Source of the DNA: Planctomycetaceae bacterium
GTDB taxonomy: Bacteria > Planctomycetota > SZUA-567
DNA: 59,860 bases
Reading direction: 5' to 3'
Assembly (NCBI GenBank): GCA_021205245.1
Contig: JAJPXZ010000105.1
Span: forward strand, 1-59,860
Under the pieces are notes generated by a model, which was given only the letters and a program-made list of their open reading frames with translations, had not been told where the DNA came from and ran no database searches. The translations under genes were made by a program, and so were the position numbers. This document shows, one piece after another, positions 35,402 to 44,982 of the stretch (its first letter is position 1; each line of letters opens with the position of its first letter).

Positions 35402-36850
35402 ATGGACGAAAAGATATCTCCGTTAGGTTTCAATCGATCAAGGGACTCAGCTATGAGCGGAATGACAACGGAGCAGGGCGAAGCACTTGCCCATATCGAC
35501 GACGCCGTCCAAATATTGGACAGTATCGACAACCCGGTTTACGTTTTGAACAGCGCCGGTGATTTCATTTATGTCAATGATGCGTTTGGCAGGTATACCG
35601 GGAACTCAAAGGACTATCTGCTCCGCACTAACATCTATCGCATCCGCCACACCTTTCAGCCGAGCATATTCGAACAGGTGACGACCCGGCGGGAACGGGT
35701 GTCCATCTTCCAGGAAATCACCAACGCCACCAAGGAGCGCCTTCGCCAGTTGACGGTGGGCAGGCCTGTGTTCGATGAGTCGGGAAAAATCAAATACATT
35801 ATTGTGGTATTGTCGCCGCTCCTCCACCTGGACGCCATGCTGCGGGAAGCGAAGACCGATACCACATACTACGCGTTCAACAGTGAGACCATTACCTCGG
35901 TCGCTTCGTCCCCCATTGCGGAAAGCCTCGCCATGCGGCAACTCCTTTCCAGGGCGGACAGGGCGGCGGGCTCGGACGCGACCTGCCTCATCACGGGCGA
36001 GACTGGCGCGGGCAAGGAGGTGATGGCCCATTATATCCATCAGCGCAGCACCAGGAACGAACGGCACATGCTGGTGATCAACTGCTCCGCCCTTCCCGAC
36101 AGCCTCCTCGAGTCCGAACTGTTCGGGTACGAACCGGGCGCTTTCACCGGCGGCCTGCGGCAAGGAAAGATCGGCGTCGTCGAATCGGTGGCGGGGGGGA
36201 CCCTGTTCCTGGACGAGATCAACTCGCTGAACCCGCTCGCCCAGAGCAAGCTGCTTCGGACCCTGGAGACGCACCGCATCCGCCGCGTGGGCGGCGATCG
36301 GGAAATCGATGTCGATTTTCGCCTCGTCGCCGCTTCAAACAACCCGCTGGAGGAAATGTGCCGCCAGGGAACCTTCCGTAAAGACCTCTATTATCGCCTC
36401 AACCTGATTAATCTCACCATCCCGCCGCTCCGGGAACGGAAGGAGGACATTCTGCCACTGGCGCAGGCCTTCCTGGACGAGTTCTGCGACAAGTACAACC
36501 GGCAACGGGTGCTGTCCAGCCGCGCTTACGAGTTCCTCTACAGCCACGACTGGCCCGGCAATGCCCGGGAACTCCGCAACCTGGTGGAGCGCAGCGTAAT
36601 CCTTAGTGACCCCGACGACGTGTCCCTGAACCTCAAGGATTATCTGCCCGACGCGACAAAAGCAGAGGCGCACTGCCAGCTCCCGGATACATTTTCGCTG
36701 CGGGAATTGCAGGAGAGTGTCGAGCGCGGCGTCATGGAGGGCTTGTCAAAACAGGTGAAAAGTACTTACGAACTGGCCGACATCCTCCACATCAACCAAT
36801 CGACGGTGGTGCGCAAGTTGAAAAAATACGGGCTCTCGGTAAAAGAATAA
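35402..36850 (+). CDS. Sigma54-dependent activator, PAS-AAA+-HTH (first of two)
   Basis: A 482-residue enhancer-binding protein. A PAS-like sensor covers about residues 30-150 (VYVLNSAGDFIYVNDAFGRY). The AAA+ domain has Walker A GETGAGKE, the sigma54-contacting loop PGAFTGG, Walker B GGTLFLDEI and the R-fingers region LYYRLN. The C-terminal helix-turn-helix (ADILHINQSTVVRKLKKYGL) is TyrR/PrpR-like. It hydrolyses ATP to open sigma54 promoters. The gene ends right at the paired upstream sites and lies before the -24/-12 promoter at 36994, so it surely controls the GltS/2-oxoacid dehydrogenase operon. The intracellular ligand of the PAS domain is unknown. Confidence 0.92.
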   Translation: MDEKISPLGFNRSRDSAMSGMTTEQGEALAHIDDAVQILDSIDNPVYVLNSAGDFIYVNDAFGRYTGNSKDYLLRTNIYRIRHTFQPSIFEQVTTRRERVSIFQEITNATKERLRQLTVGRPVFDESGKIKYIIVVLSPLLHLDAMLREAKTDTTYYAFNSETITSVASSPIAESLAMRQLLSRADRAAGSDATCLITGETGAGKEVMAHYIHQRSTRNERHMLVINCSALPDSLLESELFGYEPGAFTGGLRQGKIGVVESVAGGTLFLDEINSLNPLAQSKLLRTLETHRIRRVGGDREIDVDFRLVAASNNPLEEMCRQGTFRKDLYYRLNLINLTIPPLRERKEDILPLAQAFLDEFCDKYNRQRVLSSRAYEFLYSHDWPGNARELRNLVERSVILSDPDDVSLNLKDYLPDATKAEAHCQLPDTFSLRELQESVERGVMEGLSKQVKSTYELADILHINQSTVVRKLKKYGLSVKE

Positions 36851-36852
36851 TC

Positions 36853-36868
36853 GATGCGGATCTGCATC
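36853..36868. promoter_or_regulatory. Upstream activator site 1
   Basis: The dyad GATGC-N6-GCATC has core ATGC-N6-GCAT. It begins two bases after the activator stop codon. The same core recurs 41 bases downstream, so the two lie on the same face of the helix. Confidence 0.6.
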
Positions 36869-36889
36869 TTATGTAAAAAATAATCCTAT

Positions 36890-36913
36890 TTTTAATGCAT
36901 CGGTGCATTAAAA
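36890..36913. promoter_or_regulatory. Upstream activator site 2
   Basis: A perfect 10-bp dyad TTTTAATGCA-TCGG-TGCATTAAAA, which contains the same ATGC-N6-GCAT core as site 1. It lies about 80-100 bases before the sigma54 promoter, the usual enhancer distance. Confidence 0.65.
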
Positions 36914-36993
36914 TATAACGCAAAACAAAAAACTCCTCTATAAAAAGCCTTAATTTCATTGATTTTGTACGACTTTCCTCTCGTCCTTCCGAT

Positions 36994-37010
36994 TGGCAAT
37001 GGCATTGCTT
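36994..37010 (+). promoter_or_regulatory. Sigma54 (-24/-12) promoter of the GltS/2-oxoacid dehydrogenase operon
   Basis: TGGCAATGGCATTGCTT has GG and GC exactly one turn apart with the TTGCT box, matching TGGCAC-N5-TTGCW. It lies 160 bases before the GltS-like ATG. Confidence 0.8.
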
Positions 37011-37168
37011 TTAGCTTCATCCCGTCGGGGAAAGCAACAAGAGGCCCATTGCCGCCGTCCTTCCGGCTTCCCTGTCATCCTCCATTTTCTTCCTAATGAA
37101 ACGCGGTTTAGCCGGGTTTGGAGTGTGCCATATCAGGAGTTACAGGGAAATTCGGAGAGGAGTTTTAT

Positions 37169-38590
37169 ATGCAGACCGTCTTGGTGGACTGTGCGCTAAT
37201 CAGCGTGCTATTGCTCATCGGCTATGCCTTGCGCAAACATGTGGTGGTGTTCCAGAAGATTTACATTCCCGCCTCTCTCTTGGGCGGCTTCGTTGGCCTG
37301 GTTATAGGCCCGCAGGTACTTGGCCGCGTTCCACATTGGTTCGGCATGCCGCAATTAGCCTCCTTCCACCTTCCTATAGATAAGACGATGGCGGGCCTTC
37401 CCGGAATCCTCATCAGTATCGTTATGGCGCTCACCTTCCTCGGTACCAAGAGCGCGAAAAGCAAATCCAGCCTGCCTTCGGTTTTCAGTGCCGCCATCAC
37501 CTATCAAGTGCAAATTTTAATGGGCTTGATCATCGCCTTTATTTTTATGCAGTCTTACAATCTGCCCATGGGCTTTGGTCTCACCGGTATCTACGGCTTT
37601 TTCTCTGGCCACGGCACCGCCGCCGCCACCGGAGCCGTCTTCCAGGAGTTGGGATGGGAAAACGGCCCGGGCATCGCCATCACCATCGCCACCACCGGCC
37701 TTTTGTCCGGCATCGTGGTAGGTATGATCTATGTGAATATCGGCATCCGCAAGGGCTGGGCGCGTATGGTCGACAAGCCGCAGGACCTGCCGGTGGAAGC
37801 GCGCATCGGGTATATCGAACCGAAAAAACGGAAGGCCATCGGCTGGGGCGTGAGCTACCCCGACGTTCTCGATCCGCTGGCCCTACAGGTCGCCATCTGC
37901 TTAATCGCCTACGGCGGCGGCATTGTCATGCGTAACATCCTGATCTGGATGTGGAGTCCCCTCAAGGCGGTGCCGCTGTTCGCCACCTGCATGCTGTCCG
38001 GCGTCATCCTGAACAAGCTGCTCCTCGCCACCAATACCCACAAGTACACCGACCGCGCCACCATTCAGCGCGTCTCCGGGTTCATCCTGGAAATTCTGGT
38101 CTGCGCCGCCGTCGCCACCACGCCCATCCAAGTGTTCACCGATTACTGGTTGCCCATCCTCGGCGTCACCCTGGCGCTCGTGGGCACCAATTTCGTCGTC
38201 TGTATTCCGCTGGCGTACAAGATGTTCCCGAAGGACTGGTTCGAAGGCGGCATCGGTTGCTACGGCACCTTCAGCGGAGTGCTGGCGACCGGCCTCATGC
38301 TTGTGCGGTCCCTGGACCCCAACTTCGAAACGGAAGGCTCGTCCATCGCCTCCACCGCCGCCGCCACCAGCTATTCCTACATGGTCTTCTATATCGCATT
38401 TGGGCCGGCCTTGTCCTATGGATTGTCGCCTGCGGTGCAGATCGGCGTAACCGCAGCGTTGGTAATCACACTTTCCATAATAATCAGAAAATACTTCTGG
38501 CAGAGCGATCGCAAGATCTCGGACCTACTCTCCGGCAGGGCAGCCGAGGTGACCAAGCTGGCCCACGAAGCCGATGTCGCGAATTCTTGA
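37169..38590 (+). CDS. Sodium/glutamate symporter-like carrier (GltS family)
   Basis: A 473-residue inner-membrane protein with about twelve hydrophobic segments in two halves. GFFSGHGTAAATGAVFQELG and GCYGTFSGVLATGLMLVRSLD are the paired loops of the GltS fold, the first matching the GGHGT motif of glutamate carriers. The ATG at 37169 has GGAG ahead. It is larger than E. coli GltS (about 400) and may carry a different dicarboxylate or 2-oxoacid. First gene of the sigma54 operon. Confidence 0.82.
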   Translation: MQTVLVDCALISVLLLIGYALRKHVVVFQKIYIPASLLGGFVGLVIGPQVLGRVPHWFGMPQLASFHLPIDKTMAGLPGILISIVMALTFLGTKSAKSKSSLPSVFSAAITYQVQILMGLIIAFIFMQSYNLPMGFGLTGIYGFFSGHGTAAATGAVFQELGWENGPGIAITIATTGLLSGIVVGMIYVNIGIRKGWARMVDKPQDLPVEARIGYIEPKKRKAIGWGVSYPDVLDPLALQVAICLIAYGGGIVMRNILIWMWSPLKAVPLFATCMLSGVILNKLLLATNTHKYTDRATIQRVSGFILEILVCAAVATTPIQVFTDYWLPILGVTLALVGTNFVVCIPLAYKMFPKDWFEGGIGCYGTFSGVLATGLMLVRSLDPNFETEGSSIASTAAATSYSYMVFYIAFGPALSYGLSPAVQIGVTAALVITLSIIIRKYFWQSDRKISDLLSGRAAEVTKLAHEADVANS

Positions 38591-38606
38591 AAAGAGGAGA
38601 CGGGTA

Positions 38607-39833
38607 ATGGCAGTTACGGTGTTGAAGATGTCATCCTTGAGCATGACCATGGTGGAAGGGGTTGTTGTTCAATGGCATAAGAAGGTGGGCGACCCGGTTC
38701 GTCGGGACGAGCCGCTCCTGGATGTGGAAACAGACAAGGTGGTGAAGGAAGTGACGTCTCCCGCCACCGGCACGGTAGCCAAACTCTACGCGGCGGAAGG
38801 CGCGGTGGTGCCGGTAGGGGAGCCACTGTGTGAAATCGAGACAGACGCGACCGCAGACCAGCCGCCTGCAGGACAGAGCGTGCCTGCTTCCGCGTCCGGT
38901 CCCGCGTCCGCCGTTCCGACGGCGGCAACTCCTGTTGTCCCCGTCATCGCTTCCACCGGCAAGAAGGTCAAGAGTTCACCGCTGGCGCGTCGCGTCGCGG
39001 CGGATCGGGGCGTCGACTACACCGCGCTGACAGGCACCGGTCCCGGCGGCCTGATCGTCAAGAGGGATGTGGAAAAGGCCGCCGCCAGATCATCAGCCGC
39101 GTCTGACGTACAATTACCCGGCCCGGTCGCGCCGCCTGCCGCGCAGGATGAAGTCATTCCTTTCGCGGGTTTGCGGCGGCGCACCGCCGAGGTTATGTTG
39201 AAGAGCGTTCAAAACACGGCCACGGTCAGCGCCATCGCCGAAGTGAATATGGGTGCGGTGGGCGAGTACCGCAAGTACCTCCCCGTATCCTATACCGCCT
39301 ACGTTATCGCCGCCGCCTCGCGGGCATTAGCGGAGCCGGCCTACAAGACGATGAACTCGCAGCTCTCAGGCGACACCATTGTCATCAAGGGGGACGTCAA
39401 CATCAGCGTGTCGGTGGCGACCGGTAAGAGTCTGGTGACGCCGGTCCTCCGTAACGCCGACCGGAAGAACCTGCTGACCATCGGCGACGAACTGGCCGCC
39501 CGCGCCGCTCGCGCCCGTGAAGGCGGATTGGAGCCGGAAGACATGCAAGGCGGAACCTTCACCATCACCAACTCCGGCGTATTCGGTTCGCTCCTCTACA
39601 CGCCCATCATCAACTATCCCCAAGCAGGCATCATAGGTATGGGCAAAATCATGAAGACGCCGGTGGTCATCGACGATGCCATCGTCATCGCGCCGATGAT
39701 GTATTTGTGCATCAGCTACGATCACCGTCTCATTGACGGAGAGGTGGGCGCGCCCTTCCTGCAAAGGGTCAAATTTTACCTGGAGCACCCGCAGGAACTC
39801 GTGGCTCCCGGAAAGGAGAAGACGCGGCAATGA
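38607..39833 (+). CDS. 2-oxoacid/acetoin dehydrogenase complex E2, lipoyl acyltransferase
   Basis: A 408-residue dihydrolipoamide acyltransferase. An N-terminal lipoyl domain carries the lipoylated Lys in DVETDKVVKEV. A Pro/Ala-rich linker follows, then an E3/E1-binding domain (SPLARRVAADRGVDYTALTG), and the catalytic domain with YDHRLIDGE. It passes the acyl group from lipoamide to CoA. Only one lipoyl domain is present. It starts 16 bases after the carrier gene and overlaps the E1alpha start by four bases. Confidence 0.93.
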   Translation: MAVTVLKMSSLSMTMVEGVVVQWHKKVGDPVRRDEPLLDVETDKVVKEVTSPATGTVAKLYAAEGAVVPVGEPLCEIETDATADQPPAGQSVPASASGPASAVPTAATPVVPVIASTGKKVKSSPLARRVAADRGVDYTALTGTGPGGLIVKRDVEKAAARSSAASDVQLPGPVAPPAAQDEVIPFAGLRRRTAEVMLKSVQNTATVSAIAEVNMGAVGEYRKYLPVSYTAYVIAAASRALAEPAYKTMNSQLSGDTIVIKGDVNISVSVATGKSLVTPVLRNADRKNLLTIGDELAARAARAREGGLEPEDMQGGTFTITNSGVFGSLLYTPIINYPQAGIIGMGKIMKTPVVIDDAIVIAPMMYLCISYDHRLIDGEVGAPFLQRVKFYLEHPQELVAPGKEKTRQ

Positions 39834-40822
39834 AAACCGAAAAAAAGCACACGCACGCGGCGATGCTGACCAAGGACGATCTCCAGGCCGCCTACCGCTG
39901 GATGTACCTTTCGCGCCGCACCGAGGAGGCGATGGTCGAACTGCACCAGCACACGCCGGTCACCGAACTGCCCCACGCCGGCATCGGCCAGGAAGCTACC
40001 ATGGTCGGCTCCTGCTTTATGTTGCGGCAAAGCGATCAGGTCATGCCGGCGCACCGTTCCCGTGGCGTATTCCTGGTCAAAGGGATCTCCTCCCGGCACA
40101 TGATGGCGGGGGCCTACGGCAAGGACATCCCCTATGTGCGCGGCAAAAATACTTCGCACCATCTCGGTTCTGTCGAACTGGGCGTCGTGACCGGAACCGG
40201 CTGTATCGGTTCGCAGTTCCCGCTCGCGGTTGGCTTCGCCCTCGGGCTGAAGCTGCAAGGCCGGGACGACGTGATGATCTGCTACTGCGGCGACGGCGCC
40301 ACCAACCGGGGCGATTTCCATGAATCCATGAACCTGGCCGCCATCAACGACCTGCCGGTTATCTTTCTGGTCGAGAACAACCACTACGCCATCTCCATGT
40401 CGGTCGAGAAGAGTATGCGCATCAAAGATATCTCCATCCGCGCCAGCGGCTACGGCATGCACGGCGTGACTGTGGACGGGAACGATTTCTTCGCCGTTTA
40501 CGAAGCGACCCAGGAGGCGGTGGAACGCGCCCGCAAGGGCGGGGGGCCGTCGCTGGTCGAGTGCAAAACCTACCGCCACAAGGCCCATTCCGAAAGGGAC
40601 CCGCGCGATCTGCGCCCGCCCGAGGAGGTACAGGCCTGGTTAGAGAAGGACCCCATCCCGCGTATGCGGAAATACCTGCTCGAACACGGCTGCGCCACGC
40701 AAAAGCAGCTGGACGAAATCGACAAGAGCGTCGTGGCCGAGGTGGAGGACGCGGTGGAATACGCTAAACAGTGCCCGTACCCGCCGGCGGAAATCCTGAC
40801 AACCAACGTATACGCGCAGTGA
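39830..40822 (+). CDS. 2-oxoacid/acetoin dehydrogenase E1 alpha subunit
   Basis: A 330-residue thiamine diphosphate-dependent subunit. The TPP-binding motif runs GDGATNRGDFHESMNLAA with the closing Asn in VENN. Length and subunit split are as in acetoin (AcoA) or branched-chain/pyruvate E1alpha. It decarboxylates the 2-oxo substrate and hands the acyl to E2 together with E1beta. Confidence 0.92.
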   Translation: MKTEKKHTHAAMLTKDDLQAAYRWMYLSRRTEEAMVELHQHTPVTELPHAGIGQEATMVGSCFMLRQSDQVMPAHRSRGVFLVKGISSRHMMAGAYGKDIPYVRGKNTSHHLGSVELGVVTGTGCIGSQFPLAVGFALGLKLQGRDDVMICYCGDGATNRGDFHESMNLAAINDLPVIFLVENNHYAISMSVEKSMRIKDISIRASGYGMHGVTVDGNDFFAVYEATQEAVERARKGGGPSLVECKTYRHKAHSERDPRDLRPPEEVQAWLEKDPIPRMRKYLLEHGCATQKQLDEIDKSVVAEVEDAVEYAKQCPYPPAEILTTNVYAQ

Positions 40823-40837
40823 CTTGCGGAAAGGAAA

Positions 40838-41815
40838 ATGCGACCCATGCTGAAAACCATACGCGAAAGCATCCGTGAAGCCCTGGCGGAAGAGATGCGG
40901 CGCGATGAGAAGGTAATCCTCATCGGCGAAGATATTGGGCAATACGGCGGCACCTTGCAGGTTACCCTGGGACTGTTCGAAGAATTCGGTTCGGATAGAG
41001 TCATTGACACGCCTATTTCCGAAAGCAGCATCACCGGCATGGCCACCGGCGCCGCCATGTCCGGCATGCGCTCGGTGGTGGAACTGATGTTTGCCGACTT
41101 CGTCTTCATCGCCTTCGACCAGATCGCCAATAACGCGGCCAAGATGTGCTACGGTTACGACGGGCAGCTCAGCGTGCCGATGGTCATCCGCGCGCCGTTC
41201 GGGGCCGGCACTCGCTCGGGCAAGCATCATTGCCAGAGCGTCGAGGCGCTTCTCGGGCACATTCCCGGATTGAAGGTGGTTATCCCCTCAAACGCCTACG
41301 ACGCCAAGGGGCTCCTCAAGTCGGCTATTCGCGACAACAACCCGGTGGTGTTTCTGGAGCACAAGCTTCTCTACGGCACCCGGGCCGACGTCCCGGACGA
41401 CGACTATATCCTGCCTCTCGACAAGGCCAAAGTGAAGCGCGAGGGCCGTGACGTGACTATCGTTAGTTGGGCGAACATGCTCCCCAAGGCGCTTAAAGCC
41501 GCCGAGAAATTGGCCGCCGAGGGCATCGAGGCGGAGGTGATCGATTTGATCAGCGCCAAGCCCATCGACAGCGAAACGATCGTCGGGTCGGTCACCAAGA
41601 CCGGCCGATTGTTGGTTGCCCACGAGGCAGTGCTCACCGGTGGCCTCGGCGCCGAGATAAGCGCCATCGTCGCCAAGGAAGCCTTCGGTTACTTGGACGC
41701 GCCTATCGAACGCGTCGGCGCTCCCGACACGCCGCCTCCGTTTAGTCCCTCCCTGGAAGACGCCTTTATCCCGGGCGAGGAGGCCATCCTGGAAAAAGTC
41801 CGCGGTATGTTCTAA
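40838..41815 (+). CDS. 2-oxoacid/acetoin dehydrogenase E1 beta subunit
   Basis: A 325-residue transketolase-like pyrimidine-binding subunit. GEDIGQYGGTLQVTLGL holds the conserved Glu of the TPP site; GTRSGKHHCQSVEALL is the conserved H-rich loop. The alternative ATG at 40850 also has an AAGGAAA ahead. Completes E1 with the previous gene. Confidence 0.92.
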   Translation: MRPMLKTIRESIREALAEEMRRDEKVILIGEDIGQYGGTLQVTLGLFEEFGSDRVIDTPISESSITGMATGAAMSGMRSVVELMFADFVFIAFDQIANNAAKMCYGYDGQLSVPMVIRAPFGAGTRSGKHHCQSVEALLGHIPGLKVVIPSNAYDAKGLLKSAIRDNNPVVFLEHKLLYGTRADVPDDDYILPLDKAKVKREGRDVTIVSWANMLPKALKAAEKLAAEGIEAEVIDLISAKPIDSETIVGSVTKTGRLLVAHEAVLTGGLGAEISAIVAKEAFGYLDAPIERVGAPDTPPPFSPSLEDAFIPGEEAILEKVRGMF

Positions 41816-41832
41816 ATACAAAGGATCATCGC

Positions 41833-43203
41833 ATGCACTACGATGTCGCTGTCGTTGGCGGTGGCCCGGGGGGCTATGTCGCCGCTATACGGGCCGCCCA
41901 GGCGGGCAAGAAAACCTGTCTTGTCGAAAAGGGCAGGGTCGGCGGGGTGTGCCTGAACGAAGGCTGCATACCCACCAAGACTTTCATCCGCACCGCCCAT
42001 TTGTTGGAAGAATACCGCGATGCCGAGCGGTTTTGCTTGACCGGATCCAGCCCGGGTGCGGTCGGTGTGGATATGGCCGGCTTGCAGGCGCGTAAAAACG
42101 ACATTGTTACTCAACTCACCGGCGGCGTGTCCGGGCTCCTCAAAAAGAATCGGGTCGCTGTGGTGCAGGGTGCAGCCGCATTCACCAGCCCCACCGTTTT
42201 GAAAGTGGGAAATGAAAGCGTCTCGGCCACAGACATCATCATCGCCAGCGGTTCGCGCCCGGTTTTCCCCAAGGCCATCGAGCTTGCCAAGGACGCCAGG
42301 CTGATCACCAGCAAGGAGGCGCTGGAGCTGGCGGTGCTGCCCGAATCGGTCGGCGTTATCGGCGGCGGTGTCATCGGGGTGGAGTTCGCCTATTTTCTCG
42401 CCGTATTCGGAGCCGAGGTCCACGTCTTCGAAGCCATGGACCAGATATTGCCTACGGCCGACGCTGAGCTCGCCGCCTTGGCGCGCCACGCGATGGAGCA
42501 GGCCGGTGTCGTGTTCCACACCGGCGTGACGGTCGAGCGGGTTACCGGGGATGGCCTGGTGTATCGCGAAGACGGCACGCGCAGCGAACACAAGTGCGAG
42601 GTCACGCTCATGGCTGTCGGCCGCGCTCCCGACGCGACGGGTTTAGATCTGGAGAAAGCAGGGGTGAAAACGGAACGCGGCGCGATCGTCACCGACGATC
42701 GCCTGCGCACCTCTGTGCCGCACGTCTATGCCATTGGCGATGTCAACGGCAAGTTCATGCTGGCGCATACCGCCTCGCACGAGGGCGAGGTCGCGGTCGA
42801 CACCATATGCGGCCTCGACCGCACCATGAACTACGGCACGATTCCGTCCTGCGTGTTTATTAACCCCGAATTAGCCTGGATCGGTTTGACCGAGCGGCAG
42901 GCAAAGGAACGAAACCTCAACTTCCAGGTCGGCCGCTTTCCGCTGGCCAATAATGGGCGCGCGCTGACGCAGGGCGAAACGCGCGGGCTGGTGAAAATCC
43001 TCACCGAAAAGCGCACCGGCGAAATTCTTGGCGCACACATTATGGCTCCCGCGGCTGGCGAAATGCTGGGCGAGATGATAGTCGGGATGACGCTCGAAGC
43101 CACGCCGGATGAATTCGCCGTCGCTATCCACGCGCACCCCACATTGTCGGAGTGTATCGCCGAGGCGATGGCCGACACGATCGGGAAGGCGGTGCACAAA
43201 TGA
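41833..43203 (+). CDS. lpdA: Dihydrolipoamide dehydrogenase (E3)
   Basis: A 456-residue flavoprotein disulfide reductase. FAD motif GGGPGGYVAA, redox disulfide Cys40-Cys45 in VCLNEGCIPTK, NAD motif GGGVIGVEFA and the C-terminal AIHAHPTLSE with the catalytic His-Glu are all present. It reoxidises E2 dihydrolipoamide with NAD. Its end overlaps the CoA-transferase start by four bases. Confidence 0.95.
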   Translation: MHYDVAVVGGGPGGYVAAIRAAQAGKKTCLVEKGRVGGVCLNEGCIPTKTFIRTAHLLEEYRDAERFCLTGSSPGAVGVDMAGLQARKNDIVTQLTGGVSGLLKKNRVAVVQGAAAFTSPTVLKVGNESVSATDIIIASGSRPVFPKAIELAKDARLITSKEALELAVLPESVGVIGGGVIGVEFAYFLAVFGAEVHVFEAMDQILPTADAELAALARHAMEQAGVVFHTGVTVERVTGDGLVYREDGTRSEHKCEVTLMAVGRAPDATGLDLEKAGVKTERGAIVTDDRLRTSVPHVYAIGDVNGKFMLAHTASHEGEVAVDTICGLDRTMNYGTIPSCVFINPELAWIGLTERQAKERNLNFQVGRFPLANNGRALTQGETRGLVKILTEKRTGEILGAHIMAPAAGEMLGEMIVGMTLEATPDEFAVAIHAHPTLSECIAEAMADTIGKAVHK

Positions 43204-44201
43204 CGAGTGCTTTCGAAATGGAGAGGCTGGCGATGCGGGAGAGTCGTGACAAAGTAATGACGGCACGGCAGGCGGTGGAACGGTTTCTCCACGACGGCGA
43301 CTGCCTGGCGCTCGGCGGTTTTGTCACCAATCGCCGCCCCTACGCCATGGTGCATGAGATCATTCGGCAGGGAAAGAAGGATTTATACGTGGAGGGTGGT
43401 TCGTCCGGCGGCGACGTCGACATGCTGATCGGCGCCGGTCGCGTCAAGGCGATCATGGTCGCCTATATCGCCAATTCGGGGTACACGCAAGTGCTGCGCT
43501 GTTTCCGCAGGGCGGTGGAGCAGGGCAGGATTCTTTTCGACGACTATTCCATCGACACCCAAACCATCGCCTACCACGGCGCGGCTCTTGGCCTGCCCTA
43601 CGTGGCGGTGAAAAATACCCTCGGCTCCGACCTGAGCGCCAAGTGGGGCATGTCCCGCGAGGAACGGCTCCGCCATCCCAAGCTGACCCCAGAAAAATTC
43701 CTCTTCCAGGAAAACCCATTTCATCCCGGCGAGCGTCTCTGCCTCATACCGACGCCGCGCATCGATGTCGCCTTTATCCATGTGCAGACAGCCTCGCCCG
43801 ACGGCACCTGCCGCCTCATCGGCCCGGAATTCCAGGATGTGGATATCGCCATGGCGGCTACCCGTACCGTCGTCTCCTGTGAAGAACTCGTCTCGAACGA
43901 CGAAATCCGCCGAAGACCCGAACAAAACAGCATCACCGGCCTGTGTGTGGACGCGGTGGTGCATCTGCCTTGGGGCGCGCATCCGTCGCAGTGCTATGCT
44001 CAGTACGACTACGATCCTGGCTATTACCGGGAATACGATCAGGCCAGCCGGAGCGACGAGGGATTCGCCGCCTTCGCGGAGAAATACGTATTCTCCCATC
44101 CCGACCACGACAGCTACCTGGATGCATTGGGCGTCAGTCGCCTGGCGAAATTGCGGGTCGAGCCGTGCTACGGATATGTCCCCGGCCTGAAGCGCAAATA
44201 G
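43200..44201 (+). CDS. CoA-transferase alpha subunit, glutaconate CoA-transferase type
   Basis: A 333-residue class I CoA-transferase alpha subunit with GDCLALGGFVTNRRPYAMV, YVEGGSSGGDVDMLIGAG and HVQTASPDGTCRL. Size and pattern fit GctA. The start at 43200 overlaps the E3 stop (ATGA). Together with the next gene it moves CoA between acyl-CoA and a free acid, which could release the complex product or activate an imported acid. Confidence 0.85.
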   Translation: MTSAFEMERLAMRESRDKVMTARQAVERFLHDGDCLALGGFVTNRRPYAMVHEIIRQGKKDLYVEGGSSGGDVDMLIGAGRVKAIMVAYIANSGYTQVLRCFRRAVEQGRILFDDYSIDTQTIAYHGAALGLPYVAVKNTLGSDLSAKWGMSREERLRHPKLTPEKFLFQENPFHPGERLCLIPTPRIDVAFIHVQTASPDGTCRLIGPEFQDVDIAMAATRTVVSCEELVSNDEIRRRPEQNSITGLCVDAVVHLPWGAHPSQCYAQYDYDPGYYREYDQASRSDEGFAAFAEKYVFSHPDHDSYLDALGVSRLAKLRVEPCYGYVPGLKRK

Positions 44202-44211
44202 GGGAGGAACC

Positions 44212-44967
44212 ATGAACGCCAAACAAATGATGGCTGTTGCCATTGCACGCCATATCGAAAACCATAAAACCTATATCATCGGCACGGGTCTGCCGCTTAT
44301 CGGCGCAACCCTGGCCAAGAACACCCACGCGCCCGATACCAACCTGATCTTTGAGACGGCGTTGTTCGAGGGCAGCCCACAGGAAGTGCCGACCAGCGTG
44401 TCGGATCTGCGCAACTGCTACCATGCCTCGGTGCTGTGGCCCCAGTACCGTTACTTTGGCTTCCAGGCGTTGTCCATGCGCAGCGGCGCCATAGACTGCG
44501 GTTTCCTGGGCGGAGCGCAGATCGATCCCTATGGCAATCTCAACGCCACCAGTATCGGTGATTATTGGAAACCGGAGACTCGCTTCACCGGGTCAGGCGG
44601 CGCCAACGGCATCGCCACCCACTGCGATACCATCATCGTCATGAAACACGAAAAGCGCCGCTTCTGCGAAAAGGTGGATTATGTGACCAGCCCCGGCTGG
44701 TTGGACGGTAAGGACGGCCGCGCCAAGGCCGGTCTGCCGCCGGACAAGGGACCCCGCGCGGTGGTGACGGAATTGGGCGTACTGCGTTTCGACGAGGGGA
44801 GGCGGATGTATTTAGCGGAGGTTTTTCCCGGCGCGACAGTGCAGGAAATTCAGGAAAACACCGGCTTCGAACTGGACGTGTCGCATGCCGTGGAGGCGGA
44901 GGTCCCTTCCGAAGCTGTGCTCAGTATCCTGCGGGACAAGGTCGATCCGTTGCGGTTGATGATCTGA
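44212..44967 (+). CDS. CoA-transferase beta subunit, glutaconate CoA-transferase type
   Basis: A 251-residue beta subunit. Glu48 in IFETALFEG stands where GctB carries the Glu that forms the glutamyl-CoA thioester; the match is by position and is not certain. GFLGGAQIDPYGNLNATSIG and TGSGGANGIA are family blocks. AGGGGAGG-type site precedes the ATG. Pairs with the alpha subunit upstream. Confidence 0.82.
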   Translation: MNAKQMMAVAIARHIENHKTYIIGTGLPLIGATLAKNTHAPDTNLIFETALFEGSPQEVPTSVSDLRNCYHASVLWPQYRYFGFQALSMRSGAIDCGFLGGAQIDPYGNLNATSIGDYWKPETRFTGSGGANGIATHCDTIIVMKHEKRRFCEKVDYVTSPGWLDGKDGRAKAGLPPDKGPRAVVTELGVLRFDEGRRMYLAEVFPGATVQEIQENTGFELDVSHAVEAEVPSEAVLSILRDKVDPLRLMI

Positions 44968-44982
44968 TATGGAGATGCGGGA

